This document shows, piece by piece, positions 8,638 through 17,098 of a stretch of DNA of 40,679 nt. The notes beneath the pieces were generated by a model that worked only from the letters and a program-made list of their open reading frames with translations, was not told the DNA's origin and searched no databases. Source of the DNA: Dyella sp. ASV24 (lineage in GTDB: Bacteria; Pseudomonadota; Gammaproteobacteria; Xanthomonadales; Rhodanobacteraceae); NCBI RefSeq assembly GCF_016428905.1, contig NZ_JAELTQ010000028.1, positions 1-40,679 on the forward strand, written 5' to 3'. Every line of letters starts with the position of its first letter. The stretch's first letter is position 1. Both the position numbers and the translations under genes were made by a program.

Positions 8638-11082
8638 TCAGGTCTTCTGCCCGGGCATCACCGTGGTTGACGGCGTTGGCGCAGTGATCGGATCAGGCTG
8701 CATGGTGCGTACCACCATGTCCTGCGGCGTGGAGAGGGGCTGGTCAGCTTTGCGCAGGCGGTCGATGATCTCGAACAGCAGGTCGCTCTTCACTGTGCCA
8801 GCGTCGCGTGGATTGCTCACATACGCCGTGCACACAAACATCATCGAGCCGGAGTCGATGCTGTCCAGCGTCACGTTGGGCGAGGGCGTATTGAGTGTCA
8901 CCGAATGGTTGCGCAGGATGTCGAAAATGATCTGCCGCACCTTGGCCGCATCGCTGCTCAACGGCATAGGCAGGCGGATCTGCACGCGGCCCTGCGCATT
9001 GGCCAGGGTTACGTTGCGCACGTTCTGGGTGATCAGCTGCGAGTTGGGCACGATCACGGTGGAGCGGTCGCTCTGCTGGATTTCGGTAGCGCGCACGTTG
9101 ATGCGCTTGATGTCACCTTCCACGCCGCTGATGCTGACCCAGTCGCCTACCTTCACTGGTCGCTCGGCCAGCAGGATCAGGCCCGAGATGAAGTTCTGCA
9201 CGATGGCCTGAAGGCCGAAACCGATACCCACCGACAGGGCGCTGGCTACCCAGGCGATGCTCTGCACGTTCACATCCAGCGCGCCCAGTACCAGCACGAA
9301 CACCAGGATGCCGCCCACGTAACCCAGCAGGGTGACGATGGACATCTGCATGCCCACGTCCAGCGAGGTCTTGGGCAGAAGTTGGTGGCTGAGCCAGCGC
9401 TTGATCAGGCGCACGATGATGCCGCCCAGCAACAGCACCACCAGCGCATTGAAGATGTTGGTGGGGTTGATGGTCAGCGAGCCCAGCGACAGCCCGCTGA
9501 AGATGCGCGTGCCGCGATCCACCAGCTCGTCGGTGCCGGCGCCGTAGGGCGCGAGGATCAACGGGATGGCGAGCAGCAGCAGGAATGCACGGCTGATGCC
9601 CGATAGGACGGTCGCCGCCTGCTCCAGGCGTGGCGGCGAGATGCCGAAGTTCTCCTGCATGCGCTGGCCGGCGCGCGACTCTGGCGACAGCAGCGATTCA
9701 CACAGGTCGTTGACCAGGTGCATGAACACATACAGCGCGGCGATCAGGAACCCGGCGCGGATCATCTGCCGCGCCACATAGAAGCCCAGCGCGATATAGC
9801 CGGTGAGTACCGAGAGCAGGGTGATCAGCACGCCGAGGATGGCGCACAGCACCAGCAGGCCCACCCACAGCGGGCGTTCGGCCGGTGTTTCGCCCGCGGC
9901 CAGCAGGGTGCGGCGGGCGCGGCTCATCTGGATCAGCGCGTATCCCACCAGGCAGCCGATCAGTGCGGCAGCCAGTGCGTTGGCCGCCATCGTGGTGGCG
10001 AGGCTGGCGCCAATGTCATTGGTGACGCGTTCGATGATGCCTAGCAGCAGGGCGCTGTAGGCCATGGCGGTGGGGAACGGCCACAGGCGTTTGGCCAGGT
10101 CATCGGAGATAGGCGGCAGGCGCCACGACGGGTGCTTGACCATCAATAGCGCGCGACCGAGGCCAGCCATGGTGGCCACGAAGAACATCAGCCTCACAAG
10201 CGGGAGCACGAGCTCGTCCAGGTCCTGGTCGAACACGCCGTTCCAGTTCACCGACAGATACAGCAGCCACGCCGCCAAGCCGTAGACCAGCATGGTGGCG
10301 ATGGTGACCAGTACGGCCATGGCGCTGCGGCGCAGGTGGCCAGATGGCAGGTAACGCGCTGCCATCTCCAGCATTTGGTGCTCCAGCAGGCGTCGCCCAC
10401 CGGCGAACAGCGCGATCGCGGCGAGCAAGCACGCGATGAACGGCAGGCGATTGGCCGGTTGCCAAGCTTGGGCGATGGCGTCCTTCAGCGCCACCCAGAG
10501 CTGGCCAAAGCCGACCCGGTCATCAGGAACGCTCTGCGCGAGCCGGCTCCAGAACGCGCCACTCAACGGCGAGGCAGTGCGTTGGCTGATCTGCGCGTTG
10601 AACAGGTCGCGGCGCAGCGCGCCGATATCCGTCAGCAACTGCAGACTCTCGCGGCTGAGCAGCTTCGCTTGCGTGATCTGGCCGGTGAGGTCGGTCTGTT
10701 GTTTCAATAGCTGCTTGCGCTGGCTCGCGACTTCCGGCGCTTCCGCCGGTGCGCCTTTCTCCGGCGCGGGGCCCAGGACATCGAGCTTGCCCTTCAGCGC
10801 ATCGGCCTGCGGTGCAAGGCTGGTGCTGAGCTGGTCGGCCTGCTGCTGCACGTTTTGCGCGCTGGTGCGTGCTGCCGTCAGTGTCTCGTCGGTCAGCTTG
10901 GTCTTGTCCGTCAGCGTTTGCTTGATCTTGTCGAGCTGCGCGCTCAGCTGGTCAGGTGTGGCGAGCGGCGCCTGCTGGATCTGCGCGCTGCCCTGCGCAT
11001 CTTGCGCGAACACGGGAGTAGCGCCAGCGATGGCGATAAGGAGAACCAGCAGGAAGCGAGACAGAATAGGCATGCGGGGCAT
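8638..11082 (-). CDS. Large MscS-type mechanosensitive channel with DUF3772 domain
   Basis: An 814-residue inner-membrane protein with a signal peptide (FLLVLLIAIAGATPVFA). A Gln/Leu-rich periplasmic coiled-coil region, about residues 25-180, matches the DUF3772 architecture of multi-domain MscS homologues. Roughly ten hydrophobic helices follow, then the diagnostic MscS pore/beta domain (VGIGFGLQAIVQNFISGLIL, then ERPVKVGDWVSI) near residues 620-660 and a cytoplasmic alpha/beta domain with GDIKRINVRATEI and TVIVPNSQLI. Such channels release solutes on hypo-osmotic shock. ATG 11082 and ATG 11073 are both possible starts. The C-terminus runs into a Pro/Thr-rich tail. Confidence 0.94.
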   Translation of the reverse strand: MPRMPILSRFLLVLLIAIAGATPVFAQDAQGSAQIQQAPLATPDQLSAQLDKIKQTLTDKTKLTDETLTAARTSAQNVQQQADQLSTSLAPQADALKGKLDVLGPAPEKGAPAEAPEVASQRKQLLKQQTDLTGQITQAKLLSRESLQLLTDIGALRRDLFNAQISQRTASPLSGAFWSRLAQSVPDDRVGFGQLWVALKDAIAQAWQPANRLPFIACLLAAIALFAGGRRLLEHQMLEMAARYLPSGHLRRSAMAVLVTIATMLVYGLAAWLLYLSVNWNGVFDQDLDELVLPLVRLMFFVATMAGLGRALLMVKHPSWRLPPISDDLAKRLWPFPTAMAYSALLLGIIERVTNDIGASLATTMAANALAAALIGCLVGYALIQMSRARRTLLAAGETPAERPLWVGLLVLCAILGVLITLLSVLTGYIALGFYVARQMIRAGFLIAALYVFMHLVNDLCESLLSPESRAGQRMQENFGISPPRLEQAATVLSGISRAFLLLLAIPLILAPYGAGTDELVDRGTRIFSGLSLGSLTINPTNIFNALVVLLLGGIIVRLIKRWLSHQLLPKTSLDVGMQMSIVTLLGYVGGILVFVLVLGALDVNVQSIAWVASALSVGIGFGLQAIVQNFISGLILLAERPVKVGDWVSISGVEGDIKRINVRATEIQQSDRSTVIVPNSQLITQNVRNVTLANAQGRVQIRLPMPLSSDAAKVRQIIFDILRNHSVTLNTPSPNVTLDSIDSGSMMFVCTAYVSNPRDAGTVKSDLLFEIIDRLRKADQPLSTPQDMVVRTMQPDPITAPTPSTTVMPGQKT

Positions 11083-11175
11083 GATCCGGGCCGACCCCTG
11101 AACCGGTCAATGAATAAATGTCGCGGAACGCCGCTCTTGACGGTTCGTTGATTCCCAGGCATTCACGCTGCCGTG

Positions 11176-11865
11176 ATGACTTTGATCGACATGACGCACA
11201 CCGTGCCGCCGTGGGACGGTAATGTGGCGAAAGCCCGCTTGCTGCAAACCGAACTCGCTGCACGGATACGGCTGGAGGATGATTACCCGCCGCTGCGACG
11301 CGTGGCCGGCATGGACGTGGGCTTTGAGGAGGGCGGTGCCGTGACGCGTGCCGCCGCGGTGTTGCTGGACGCGCGGACGCGTGAGCCCGTGGCGCAGGTG
11401 GTGGCACGGCAACCGACGCGGATGCCTTATATCCCGGGCCTGCTTTCCTTCCGTGAGTTGCCGGCGGTGTTGCAGGCACTGTCGGAGTTGCCGGAATCGC
11501 CGGATCTGGTGTTTGTCGACGGACACGGCATCGCGCATCCTCGGCGACTGGGTATTGCGGCGCACCTGGGCGTGGCCACCGGCTTGCCGACCATCGGCGT
11601 GGCGAAGTCGATCCTGGTGGGCACGCACGAGGAGGTCGGACCGCATCGTGGTGATCGCCAACCGCTGGAATACAAAGGTGAGGTGATCGGCTGTGTCCTG
11701 CGCAGCAAGGATGGCATCCGACCACTGATCGTTTCGCCGGGACATCGCGTGAGCATGGCGACCGCGCCGGAACTGGTGCTGGCGTTCGGCACAAAGTACC
11801 GGCTGCCCGAGCCAACACGACTGGCTGACCGACTGGCGTCGCGTCGCGATAGCAAGCGGCGCTGA
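11176..11865 (+). CDS. nfi: Endonuclease V (deoxyinosine 3'-endonuclease)
   Basis: A 229-residue protein of normal family length. It nicks DNA, or in some lineages RNA, at the second phosphodiester bond 3' of inosine. The three acidic metal ligands are present in family context: Asp47 in VAGMDVGF, Glu94 in [11 protein letters not shown] and Asp115 in [14 protein letters not shown]. The lesion-sensing PYIP wedge and the conserved GVAKSILVG segment are also intact. It starts 93 bases from the divergent MscS gene. ATG 11176 is directly preceded by an in-frame GTG, and ATG 11191 is also possible; no clear Shine-Dalgarno decides. It converges with the Fur-like gene, 8 bases away. Confidence 0.95.
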   Translation: MTLIDMTHTVPPWDGNVAKARLLQTELAARIRLEDDYPPLRRVAGMDVGFEEGGAVTRAAAVLLDARTREPVAQVVARQPTRMPYIPGLLSFRELPAVLQALSELPESPDLVFVDGHGIAHPRRLGIAAHLGVATGLPTIGVAKSILVGTHEEVGPHRGDRQPLEYKGEVIGCVLRSKDGIRPLIVSPGHRVSMATAPELVLAFGTKYRLPEPTRLADRLASRRDSKRR

Positions 11866-11873
11866 CGCTGGCT

Positions 11874-12245
11874 TCAGGTGGTTACGTCTGGCACCAACCG
11901 GTAGCCGAAGGCTGCAGCAAGGCGGGCCACGGCGGCGATGGCTTCAACGTTCTTTGTGGTGGATTCGGGGGATGACCCCATGCGCCAGCGCGAGCGTTCA
12001 TGCGCAATGGGGCGCGAGCTGGCCAGGCCGTGCTGCTCCAGTTCGCGGAGGAAGCGATACACCGTGCCCAGGCTGGTGCGTGGCTCGATCCGTTGAGCCC
12101 GACACAGCAGTTCCACTGCATCGGGCTCATCGGTGGCTTCGTGAAGGGCCTGCCAGATGGCCAGGCGCGGCGGTGTGGCGCGCATGCCCACACGCGCCAG
12201 CAGCGGTTGGATGTCAGCTGGCGCGGTGGTCATGGCTTCAGACAT
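11874..12245 (-). CDS. Fur-like winged-helix regulator lacking the metal/dimer domain
   Basis: About 123 residues. Residues 10-85 have the Fur-family DNA-binding domain (LARVGMRATPPRLAIWQALH, AVELLCRAQ, SLGTVYRFLRELEQHGLASS). The usual C-terminal half is absent: after SRWRMGSS there is no HHDH-type metal motif and no CxxC. The protein ends in a short Ala-rich helix and GYRLVPDVTT. ATG 12245 overlaps the PadR stop by 8 bases; ATG 12233, 4 bases beyond that stop, is the alternative. Either way the two genes are translationally coupled. Without the metal-binding domain it probably does not work as a classical iron or zinc sensor. It could be a degenerate Fur or a partner of PadR; that is inference. 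Confidence 0.8.
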   Translation of the reverse strand: MSEAMTTAPADIQPLLARVGMRATPPRLAIWQALHEATDEPDAVELLCRAQRIEPRTSLGTVYRFLRELEQHGLASSRPIAHERSRWRMGSSPESTTKNVEAIAAVARLAAAFGYRLVPDVTT

Positions 12246-12894
12246 CCTTTTTGCCCTTGATGATTTCATCCACGGCCCGCTTGATGATGTCGACGATGCG
12301 CTTCACCTCCTCGGTGTTCCACGGTCCGCCGTGCATGAACAAGGCGCGCTTGAGGTTGTGCATGGCTTCGCGCAGCGCCATCGGTGCAGCGGCGCGGGCG
12401 AACATCTTCGCGGTCTGCTCCATGCGCGACATCACTGCGTCCACCGCCTCCTTGTTCTCGGCCAGGAACGTTTTGCCTTCCTCAGTGATGGTGTAGAGCT
12501 TTTTGCCGTCGTCGCTCTGCACGCTGGCGTGGCCCAGCTCCTCCAGCAGGGTGAGGGTGGGATAGACCGCGCCAGGGCTGGGCGCATAGGCGCCATCGAA
12601 CATCTCCTCGATGGTGCGGATCAGGTCGTAGCCGTGGCGCGGCTGTTCGGCGATCAGGGCGAGCAGGATGAGCTTGAGGTCGCCGTGGCCGAACATGCGG
12701 CCACCCCGGAAACGACCGCCCATGCCGCCCCAGCCGCCTTCACCCTCGTCGTCGCCGAAACCGCGACGACCGCGCCCGCGACCGATGCCCATGGCCTCGC
12801 GGGCCCAAGCTTCGCGGCCTTCGAAACCGTCGCGGCAATGACCGTGGCGGCCGTGGTGATGGTGGTGGTGTTCAAAGAAATGACGAAATCCCAT
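12238..12894 (-). CDS. PadR-family regulator with His/Gly-rich N-terminus
   Basis: A 218-residue protein. The first 30 residues include six consecutive histidines followed by GRHGHC, and residues 30-70 are Gly/Arg-rich (GIGRGRGRRGFG, GGWGGMGGRFRGG). The PadR winged helix follows (GDLKLILLALIAEQPRHGYD, SPGAVYPTLTLLEELGHASV, KLYTITEEGKTFLAENK), then a C-terminal dimerisation helix pair. ATG 12894 starts the His-rich segment; the frame extends 21 codons upstream but crosses the operator region. PadR proteins usually repress their own operon and neighbouring genes; here the only co-transcribed gene is the Fur-like one. The His/Cys cluster could bind a transition metal, which is inference. Confidence 0.93.
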   Translation of the reverse strand: MGFRHFFEHHHHHHGRHGHCRDGFEGREAWAREAMGIGRGRGRRGFGDDEGEGGWGGMGGRFRGGRMFGHGDLKLILLALIAEQPRHGYDLIRTIEEMFDGAYAPSPGAVYPTLTLLEELGHASVQSDDGKKLYTITEEGKTFLAENKEAVDAVMSRMEQTAKMFARAAAPMALREAMHNLKRALFMHGGPWNTEEVKRIVDIIKRAVDEIIKGKKDV

Positions 12895-12903
12895 GACTAA
12901 CTC

Positions 12904-12941
12904 CGATATATCGTAAGTAACGGTCTTAAGATATATCGTAA
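12904..12941 (-). promoter_or_regulatory. Twin palindromic operator candidate upstream of padR-like gene
   Basis: GATATATCGTAA occurs twice in direct orientation, at 12905-12916 and 12930-12941, 25 bp apart start to start. Each copy contains the perfect palindrome GATATATC, and the first extends to CGATATATCG (12904-12913). The block is the most AT-rich stretch in the area and lies immediately upstream of the PadR ATG. Autoregulatory PadR binding is the natural interpretation, but this is inferred from position and symmetry. Confidence 0.6.
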
Positions 12942-12991
12942 CTTTTGCGGATTGCAAGGGCCGTTGGGTAGGTTTCGGCCCTACCGGCCGA

Positions 12992-13029
12992 GAGGCGCTG
13001 GATTCCGGCCTGCGCCGGAATGACGGTCA
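12992..13029 (+). repeat. REP-like repeat, left arm of 38-bp perfect inverted pair
   Basis: These 38 bases are the exact reverse complement of 13133-13170, with 103 bases between. Each arm itself folds: the core ATTCCGGCGCAGGCCGGAAT is an 8-bp stem with a GCAG loop. The core recurs in the 15176-15302 pair. This looks like a dispersed REP/BIME-type element. Confidence 0.85.
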
Positions 13030-13132
13030 AACGAGGCTGGGGATTGAAGACACTGCGCCGCTCGCACGTTGGATCGGGCCTTTTCTGGCGCCGTGCAGCG
13101 GAGCGTCCGACTTGGCGTCATCGAATACCCCA

Positions 13133-13170
13133 TGACCGTCATTCCGGCGCAGGCCGGAATCCAGCGCCTC
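13133..13170 (-). repeat. REP-like repeat, right arm of 38-bp perfect inverted pair
   Basis: Exact reverse complement of 12992-13029. I see no target-site duplication outside the two arms and no coding capacity in the 103-base interior, so a transposase-bearing element is excluded; a MITE or BIME remains possible. Confidence 0.85.
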
Positions 13171-13285
13171 GATGCAGGATCAGGGCGCAGCAATCCATCG
13201 CCGCAGCCACGGAAACCTTGAAACACAGCCCGCGCGCCTTCACCCACAATGCATTCCCCGCGCGTTTTCCCCCAAGGACGATCCC

Positions 13286-15145
13286 ATGCTGTTCCGCTGG
13301 TTCGAATCGCTGATCGACGCCTTCAAGGAGCCCGTCGATGGCATGCCGCCGCAGTCGGTGTGGCGGTTCTACGTGTTCTATCTGCGCCAGGTGTGGCCGG
13401 TGTTCGCGGCTGCGCTGGTGGTGGGCTTTGGCGTGGCGCTGGTGGAAGTGTCGCTGTTCGGCTTCATCGGCAGCATCGTGGACATGGCCAAGGGCGCGCC
13501 GGTGGCCGACTTCTTCCATCTGCACGGCAACGAGCTGCTGTGGATGGGCTTTGTGGCGCTGATCGCGCGCCCGGTGCTGATCGGCCTGCACGATCTGCTG
13601 GTGAACCAGGCCATCGTGCCCAACCTCACCAACCGCATCCGCTGGCAGAACCATCGCTACGTGATCCGGCAGAGCCTGGGCTTTTTTCAGAACGACTATG
13701 CCGGCCGCATCGCCAACCGCATCATGCAGACCTCCGGCGCACTGCGCGAATCAGCGGTGCAGATTGTCGACGCGATCTGGTACGTGGCGATCTATACCGG
13801 CAGCGCGATCATCATGTTCGCCAAGGCCGACTACTGGCTCGCTGTGCCGCTGATCGTGTGGCTGGTGGCCTACGTGGCCACGCTTCGCTATTTCGTGCCG
13901 CGCACCAAGGAGCGTTCCTGGCGCCAGTCGGAGGCGCGCTCGCGCCTGATGGGGCGCATCGTGGACGGTTACAGCAACATCCTCACGCTCAAGCTGTTCG
14001 CGCATACGCAGCGCGAAGAACAGTACGTGGCCGACGCCATGGGTGAGCAGATCAAGCGCATGCGGGCGATGACGCGTCTGACCACGGCGATGGATGCCAC
14101 GATCACCACGCTCAACGGTTTCCTTATCGTGGGCACCTCGGCGCTGGCGCTGTGGCTATGGAGCCAGGGCAAGGTCACTGTGGGTGCCATCGCGTTGAGC
14201 ACAGGCCTGGTGATCCGCATCAACAACATGTCCGGCTGGATCATGTGGGTGATCAACGGCATCTTCGAGAATATGGGTACCGTGCAGGACGGCATCGAGA
14301 CCATTTCGAAGCCGCGTACCGTGCAGGATCGCGAAGGCGCCATGCCGCTGGAAGTCACCGAAGGTGGCGTGCGCTTCGAGGACATCCACTTCCATTACGG
14401 CAAGAAGGGCGGGGTGATTTCCGGCCTCGACCTGCATGTGCGTGGCGGCGAAAAGATCGGTGTGGTCGGCCCTTCCGGCGCGGGCAAGTCGACGCTGGTC
14501 AACGTGCTGCTCAGGCTCTATGACCTGGAAGGCGGCCGCATCCTCATTGACGGTCAGGACATCGCACACGTGGCACAAGAAACCTTGCGCGCGCAGATCG
14601 GCGTGGTCACGCAGGACACCTCGCTGCTGCATCGCTCCATTCGCGACAATCTGCTGTATGGCCGTCCAGATGCCAGCGAAGCGCAGGTGATCGAAGCCGT
14701 GCGACAGGCACGCGCGGACGAATTCATTCCTCAGCTGGTCGATGGTGAAGGGCGTGTGGGCTACGACGCCCACGTGGGCGAGCGCGGTGTGAAACTCAGT
14801 GGCGGCCAGCGCCAGCGCATCGCCATCGCGCGCGTGCTGCTGAAGGATGCGCCGATCCTCATTCTCGACGAGGCCACCTCGGCGCTGGATTCCGATGCTG
14901 AGGCTGCCATTCAAGACAGTCTTGATGTGCTGATGCGTGGCAAGACGGTAATCGCCATTGCCCATCGCCTTTCCACCATCGCGCGCATGGATCGCCTGGT
15001 GGTGATGGATAAGGGCCAGATCGTGGAAACCGGCACGCATGCGGAACTGATTGCGCGTGACGGTCTCTACGCCCGTCTCTGGCAGCGGCAGACGGGTGGT
15101 TTCGTGGCGGTGGAAGACGCGGCCGAGGACAGCGCGCTGGCCTAA
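13286..15145 (+). CDS. ABC transporter, fused permease and ATPase (exporter type)
   Basis: A 619-residue half-transporter of the MsbA/multidrug-exporter layout. The N-terminal transmembrane domain (about residues 25-320) contains roughly six hydrophobic helices, including [20 protein letters not shown] and [18 protein letters not shown]. The nucleotide-binding domain has Walker [10 protein letters not shown] near residue 395, the Q-loop VVTQDTS, signature [13 protein letters not shown] near 504, Walker [14 protein letters not shown] near 524 and the switch His in [14 protein letters not shown] 13286 is preceded by AAGGA at an 8-base spacing. It most likely works as a homodimer exporting a lipid or drug-like substrate; the substrate is not evident. 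The gene stands alone, with an inverted repeat pair on each side. Confidence 0.94.
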   Translation: MLFRWFESLIDAFKEPVDGMPPQSVWRFYVFYLRQVWPVFAAALVVGFGVALVEVSLFGFIGSIVDMAKGAPVADFFHLHGNELLWMGFVALIARPVLIGLHDLLVNQAIVPNLTNRIRWQNHRYVIRQSLGFFQNDYAGRIANRIMQTSGALRESAVQIVDAIWYVAIYTGSAIIMFAKADYWLAVPLIVWLVAYVATLRYFVPRTKERSWRQSEARSRLMGRIVDGYSNILTLKLFAHTQREEQYVADAMGEQIKRMRAMTRLTTAMDATITTLNGFLIVGTSALALWLWSQGKVTVGAIALSTGLVIRINNMSGWIMWVINGIFENMGTVQDGIETISKPRTVQDREGAMPLEVTEGGVRFEDIHFHYGKKGGVISGLDLHVRGGEKIGVVGPSGAGKSTLVNVLLRLYDLEGGRILIDGQDIAHVAQETLRAQIGVVTQDTSLLHRSIRDNLLYGRPDASEAQVIEAVRQARADEFIPQLVDGEGRVGYDAHVGERGVKLSGGQRQRIAIARVLLKDAPILILDEATSALDSDAEAAIQDSLDVLMRGKTVIAIAHRLSTIARMDRLVVMDKGQIVETGTHAELIARDGLYARLWQRQTGGFVAVEDAAEDSALA

Positions 15146-15175
15146 GAGCCCGCTCAACACTCCCTCGTGCCCGCT

Positions 15176-15207
15176 CGTCATTCCGGCGTAGGCGGGAATC
15201 CAGTAAC
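15176..15207 (-). repeat. REP-like repeat, left arm of second inverted pair
   Basis: A 32-base arm that matches the reverse complement of 15271-15302 at 30 of 32 positions. It carries a slightly degraded core (CGTAGGCGGG instead of CGCAGGCCGG). It begins 31 bases after the ABC transporter stop, where the paired arms could form a long hairpin and protect or terminate the transcript. Confidence 0.8.
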
Positions 15208-15270
15208 GGGGCGCTTGGCTATTGCCTAACGTCAAAGCATGTAGCTTCTCTACGAAAACCCAGTTGTACG

Positions 15271-15302
15271 GTTACTGGATTCCGGCCTGCGCCGGAATGA
15301 CG
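15271..15302 (+). repeat. REP-like repeat, right arm of second inverted pair
   Basis: Carries the intact core found at 12992-13170 but with different flanking bases (GTTACTGG rather than GGCGCTGG), so it is a separate insertion of the same family rather than a duplication of the first pair. Confidence 0.8.
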
Positions 15303-15490
15303 TGAGGGAAATGAGTGCTCAAGCAAGATTTGGAACGAGGCATGTGCTTCGGCGCATCACGCAGCATTGCGTGCTGTCGCAACGCCCTCTGCTATGCGAA
15401 TGAACGCCCTGCAGGGCCTTGAGGTTTATTTGTTCCACCTTTCACGAGTGGCGCGTCAGCATGATCCCTCACCGTCATCGGAGCAGCGAT

Positions 15491-16033
15491 ATGCCTACAG
15501 AGCGAGCCCAGGCACGTGCCCGCAAGGACAGGCGCGAAGGTAAGTCGGCCAGTACGCAGGCCGGCGAATTCGTACGCGAAGAGATCGAGCGCATTCGCCA
15601 AGGTAAGCATGGTGCCCGTTCACCGGAACAGGCCATAGCCATCGGGCTGTCGGAAGCACGGCGAGCTGGTATCGCCGTACCGGCGAAGAAGGGCGCTCAC
15701 AGCGCCAAAAGCAGTCGCAAAAAGCCAGTGGCCAAGAAAACCTCTGCAAACAAGGCTGCAGCGGCCAAGCCCAGCCGCGCCACGCTGGATGCGTTGAAGC
15801 GTGAAGGCAGTGCGGCTGGGTCAAAAGCGGCCTTGTCCGAGCATGCCAAGGAAGCCGCTGCCAAACGTACGCCGGCCGAACGTTCTGCTGCAGCCAGAGA
15901 GGCGGCACGCACCAAGGAACCCGCCAAGCGCAAAGCCGCTGCGAAGAAGGCCGCGCGTACACGAGCCACGACTCGAACTGCTGGCGCGACCCGCGCTGCA
16001 CGCACGCGCGCCATGCGCAGTCGCACGCGCTAG
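15491..16033 (+). CDS. DUF6496-type protein with Lys/Arg/Ala-rich histone H1-like tail
   Basis: A 180-residue, very basic protein. The first 60 residues match the small DUF6496 family (RKDRREGKSASTQAGEFVRE, then IRQGKHGARSPEQAIAIGLSEARRAGI). Residues 70-180 are low-complexity Lys/Arg/Ala repeats (KKPVAKKTSANKAAAAKPS, then KRKAAAKKAARTRATTRT) like the C-terminal tails of bacterial histone H1-like proteins. ATG 15491 follows GGAGCAG; upstream in-frame ATGs lack family similarity. DNA or RNA binding is likely from charge, but function is not established. It ends 7 bases from the convergent thioesterase stop. Confidence 0.82.
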   Translation: MPTERAQARARKDRREGKSASTQAGEFVREEIERIRQGKHGARSPEQAIAIGLSEARRAGIAVPAKKGAHSAKSSRKKPVAKKTSANKAAAAKPSRATLDALKREGSAAGSKAALSEHAKEAAAKRTPAERSAAAREAARTKEPAKRKAAAKKAARTRATTRTAGATRAARTRAMRSRTR

Positions 16034-16040
16034 GGGCCTG

Positions 16041-16490
16041 TCAGCGGTCGAACACCAGCAAGGTGGAGGTGGCCGTACCGTACAGACGGCCTTCGGCGTC
16101 CAGCAGGCTGGCTTCGGCAAATGCCACCCGGCGGCCGATGCTGCGCACATGGCCTTCTGCACGGATACGCCCGGTATCGCGCGTCATTGCCTTGTGGAAG
16201 GCAACCTTCAGTTCCAGTGACGTATAGGCCTGTTGCGCGGTCAGCCGCGAATGCACGGCGCAGCCGCAAGCCGAGTCCAGCAAGGTAGCGAAATAGCCGC
16301 CGTGCACGACGCCCATCGGGTTGTAGGCATGCGGACCCGGCGTGCCCGCGAACACGGCGATGCCGTCGCCGACCTCGACCAGATCGAAATCCAGCGAATC
16401 GCCAATGCCGGGCCGTTGGCCAGAAGCCATGAAGGCGCGCAGTTGTTCCAGTCCGTTCAAGCCCTGGCCAATCTGGTTGATCATGCTCAT
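16041..16490 (-). CDS. PaaI-family hotdog thioesterase
   Basis: A 149-residue single hotdog-fold protein. Conserved elements are PHAYNPMGVVHGGYFATLLDSACGCAV, the PaaI active-site region in which HGG and the following Asp lie around the catalytic pocket, and VAFHKAMTRDTGRIRAEGHV with RVAFAEASLLDAEGRLYGTA. Members hydrolyse acyl-CoA thioesters; the acyl group cannot be assigned. Its ATG overlaps the TetR stop by four bases (16487-16490), so the two are co-translated and TetR probably controls both. ATG 16484 is an alternative start. Confidence 0.92.
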   Translation of the reverse strand: MSMINQIGQGLNGLEQLRAFMASGQRPGIGDSLDFDLVEVGDGIAVFAGTPGPHAYNPMGVVHGGYFATLLDSACGCAVHSRLTAQQAYTSLELKVAFHKAMTRDTGRIRAEGHVRSIGRRVAFAEASLLDAEGRLYGTATSTLLVFDR

Positions 16491-17080
16491 GCAGCGGGCT
16501 CCAGGGCCAGGCGTTGTTTCAGCTGCCGGCGCGAGTCGGCAAGAATGGCGTCGGAGCGCTGTACGTCCGTTTCCACGCGGGCCAGCGACAGGGCGCCGAC
16601 CAGCTCCGACACGGTGGAGTGGGCCAATGCCTGCGGATCGGGATAGTCCATCGCGGTGAACTTGCCGGCCAATGTCTCGGTGAGCCGTCGCGCACCTTCG
16701 GCAAAGAGTGTGCGAGCGTCTTCAGGGAGGCGCGGCAGATCGGACGCCAGCGCCGCCATCGGGCAGCCAGCGCCTCGTGCGTCGCGATGTTTGGTCGACA
16801 GGTAAAAGTCGATATAGGCGGACAAGCCATCAGCGGGGCTGCGGCCCTCCATCTCACGCTCAAGCCGCGCACGCGATTCCTCGAACATCTGCCCGATGGC
16901 GGCGGTGACCAGTTCGTCCTTCGATTTGAAGTGGGCGTAGAAACCGCCGTGGGTCAGGCCCGCCTCGGCCATCACGCCGGCTACGCCAATCCTGTCCGGG
17001 CCATCCTTACGGATGGCCTTGGCGGCGACTTCCAGCACTTTGCTGCGGGTTTTCTGTTTGTGTTCGGCGTCGTAACGCAT
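16487..17080 (-). CDS. TetR-family transcriptional regulator
   Basis: A 197-residue protein. The N-terminal helix-turn-helix is typical (RSKVLEVAAKAIRKDGPDRI, GVAGVMAEAGLTHGGFYAHF, KSKDELVTAAI). The C-terminal ligand domain contains GAGCPMAALASDLPRL, as in the subfamily related to AcuR/NemR-like sensors with a Cys in this loop. ATG 17080 (MRYDAEHKQKTR) is preferred over an upstream in-frame start 5 codons away. A palindrome at 17099-17116 lies just upstream and suggests autorepression, with the overlapping thioesterase gene as co-regulated target. Confidence 0.93.
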   Translation of the reverse strand: MRYDAEHKQKTRSKVLEVAAKAIRKDGPDRIGVAGVMAEAGLTHGGFYAHFKSKDELVTAAIGQMFEESRARLEREMEGRSPADGLSAYIDFYLSTKHRDARGAGCPMAALASDLPRLPEDARTLFAEGARRLTETLAGKFTAMDYPDPQALAHSTVSELVGALSLARVETDVQRSDAILADSRRQLKQRLALEPAA

Positions 17081-17098
17081 GGCCGCTCCACGCAATTT

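Larger units (their letters stand above)
12942..13285. other. Intergenic region with repeat pair, no gene
   Basis: Together with the operator block this makes a 391-base non-coding stretch between the divergent PadR and ABC transporter genes. It holds two copies of a 38-base inverted repeat, listed separately, and the AAGGA ribosome-binding site (13274-13278) of the ABC transporter. I see no credible reading frame. Confidence 0.6.
15146..15490. other. Intergenic region with second repeat pair, no gene
   Basis: A 345-base stretch between the ABC transporter and the DUF6496 gene. It contains an inverted REP-like pair (15176-15207 and 15271-15302). GGAGCAG near 15479-15485 is a ribosome-binding site for the next gene. 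No other feature is supported. Confidence 0.6.

Noticed and set aside
12157-12900. 247-residue plus-strand frame opposite the PadR gene
   Set aside because: Antisense of a GC-rich, low-complexity N-terminal region; no family motif.
12992-13170. Perfect inverted repeats as ends of an insertion sequence
   Set aside because: The interior is only 103 bases with no transposase, and no target duplication is visible; the shared core at 15176-15302 fits a REP-like family better.
14156-15235. 359-residue minus-strand frame across the ABC transporter gene
   Set aside because: It overlaps the whole nucleotide-binding domain, which is clearly coding on the plus strand, and begins inside the REP-like repeat.
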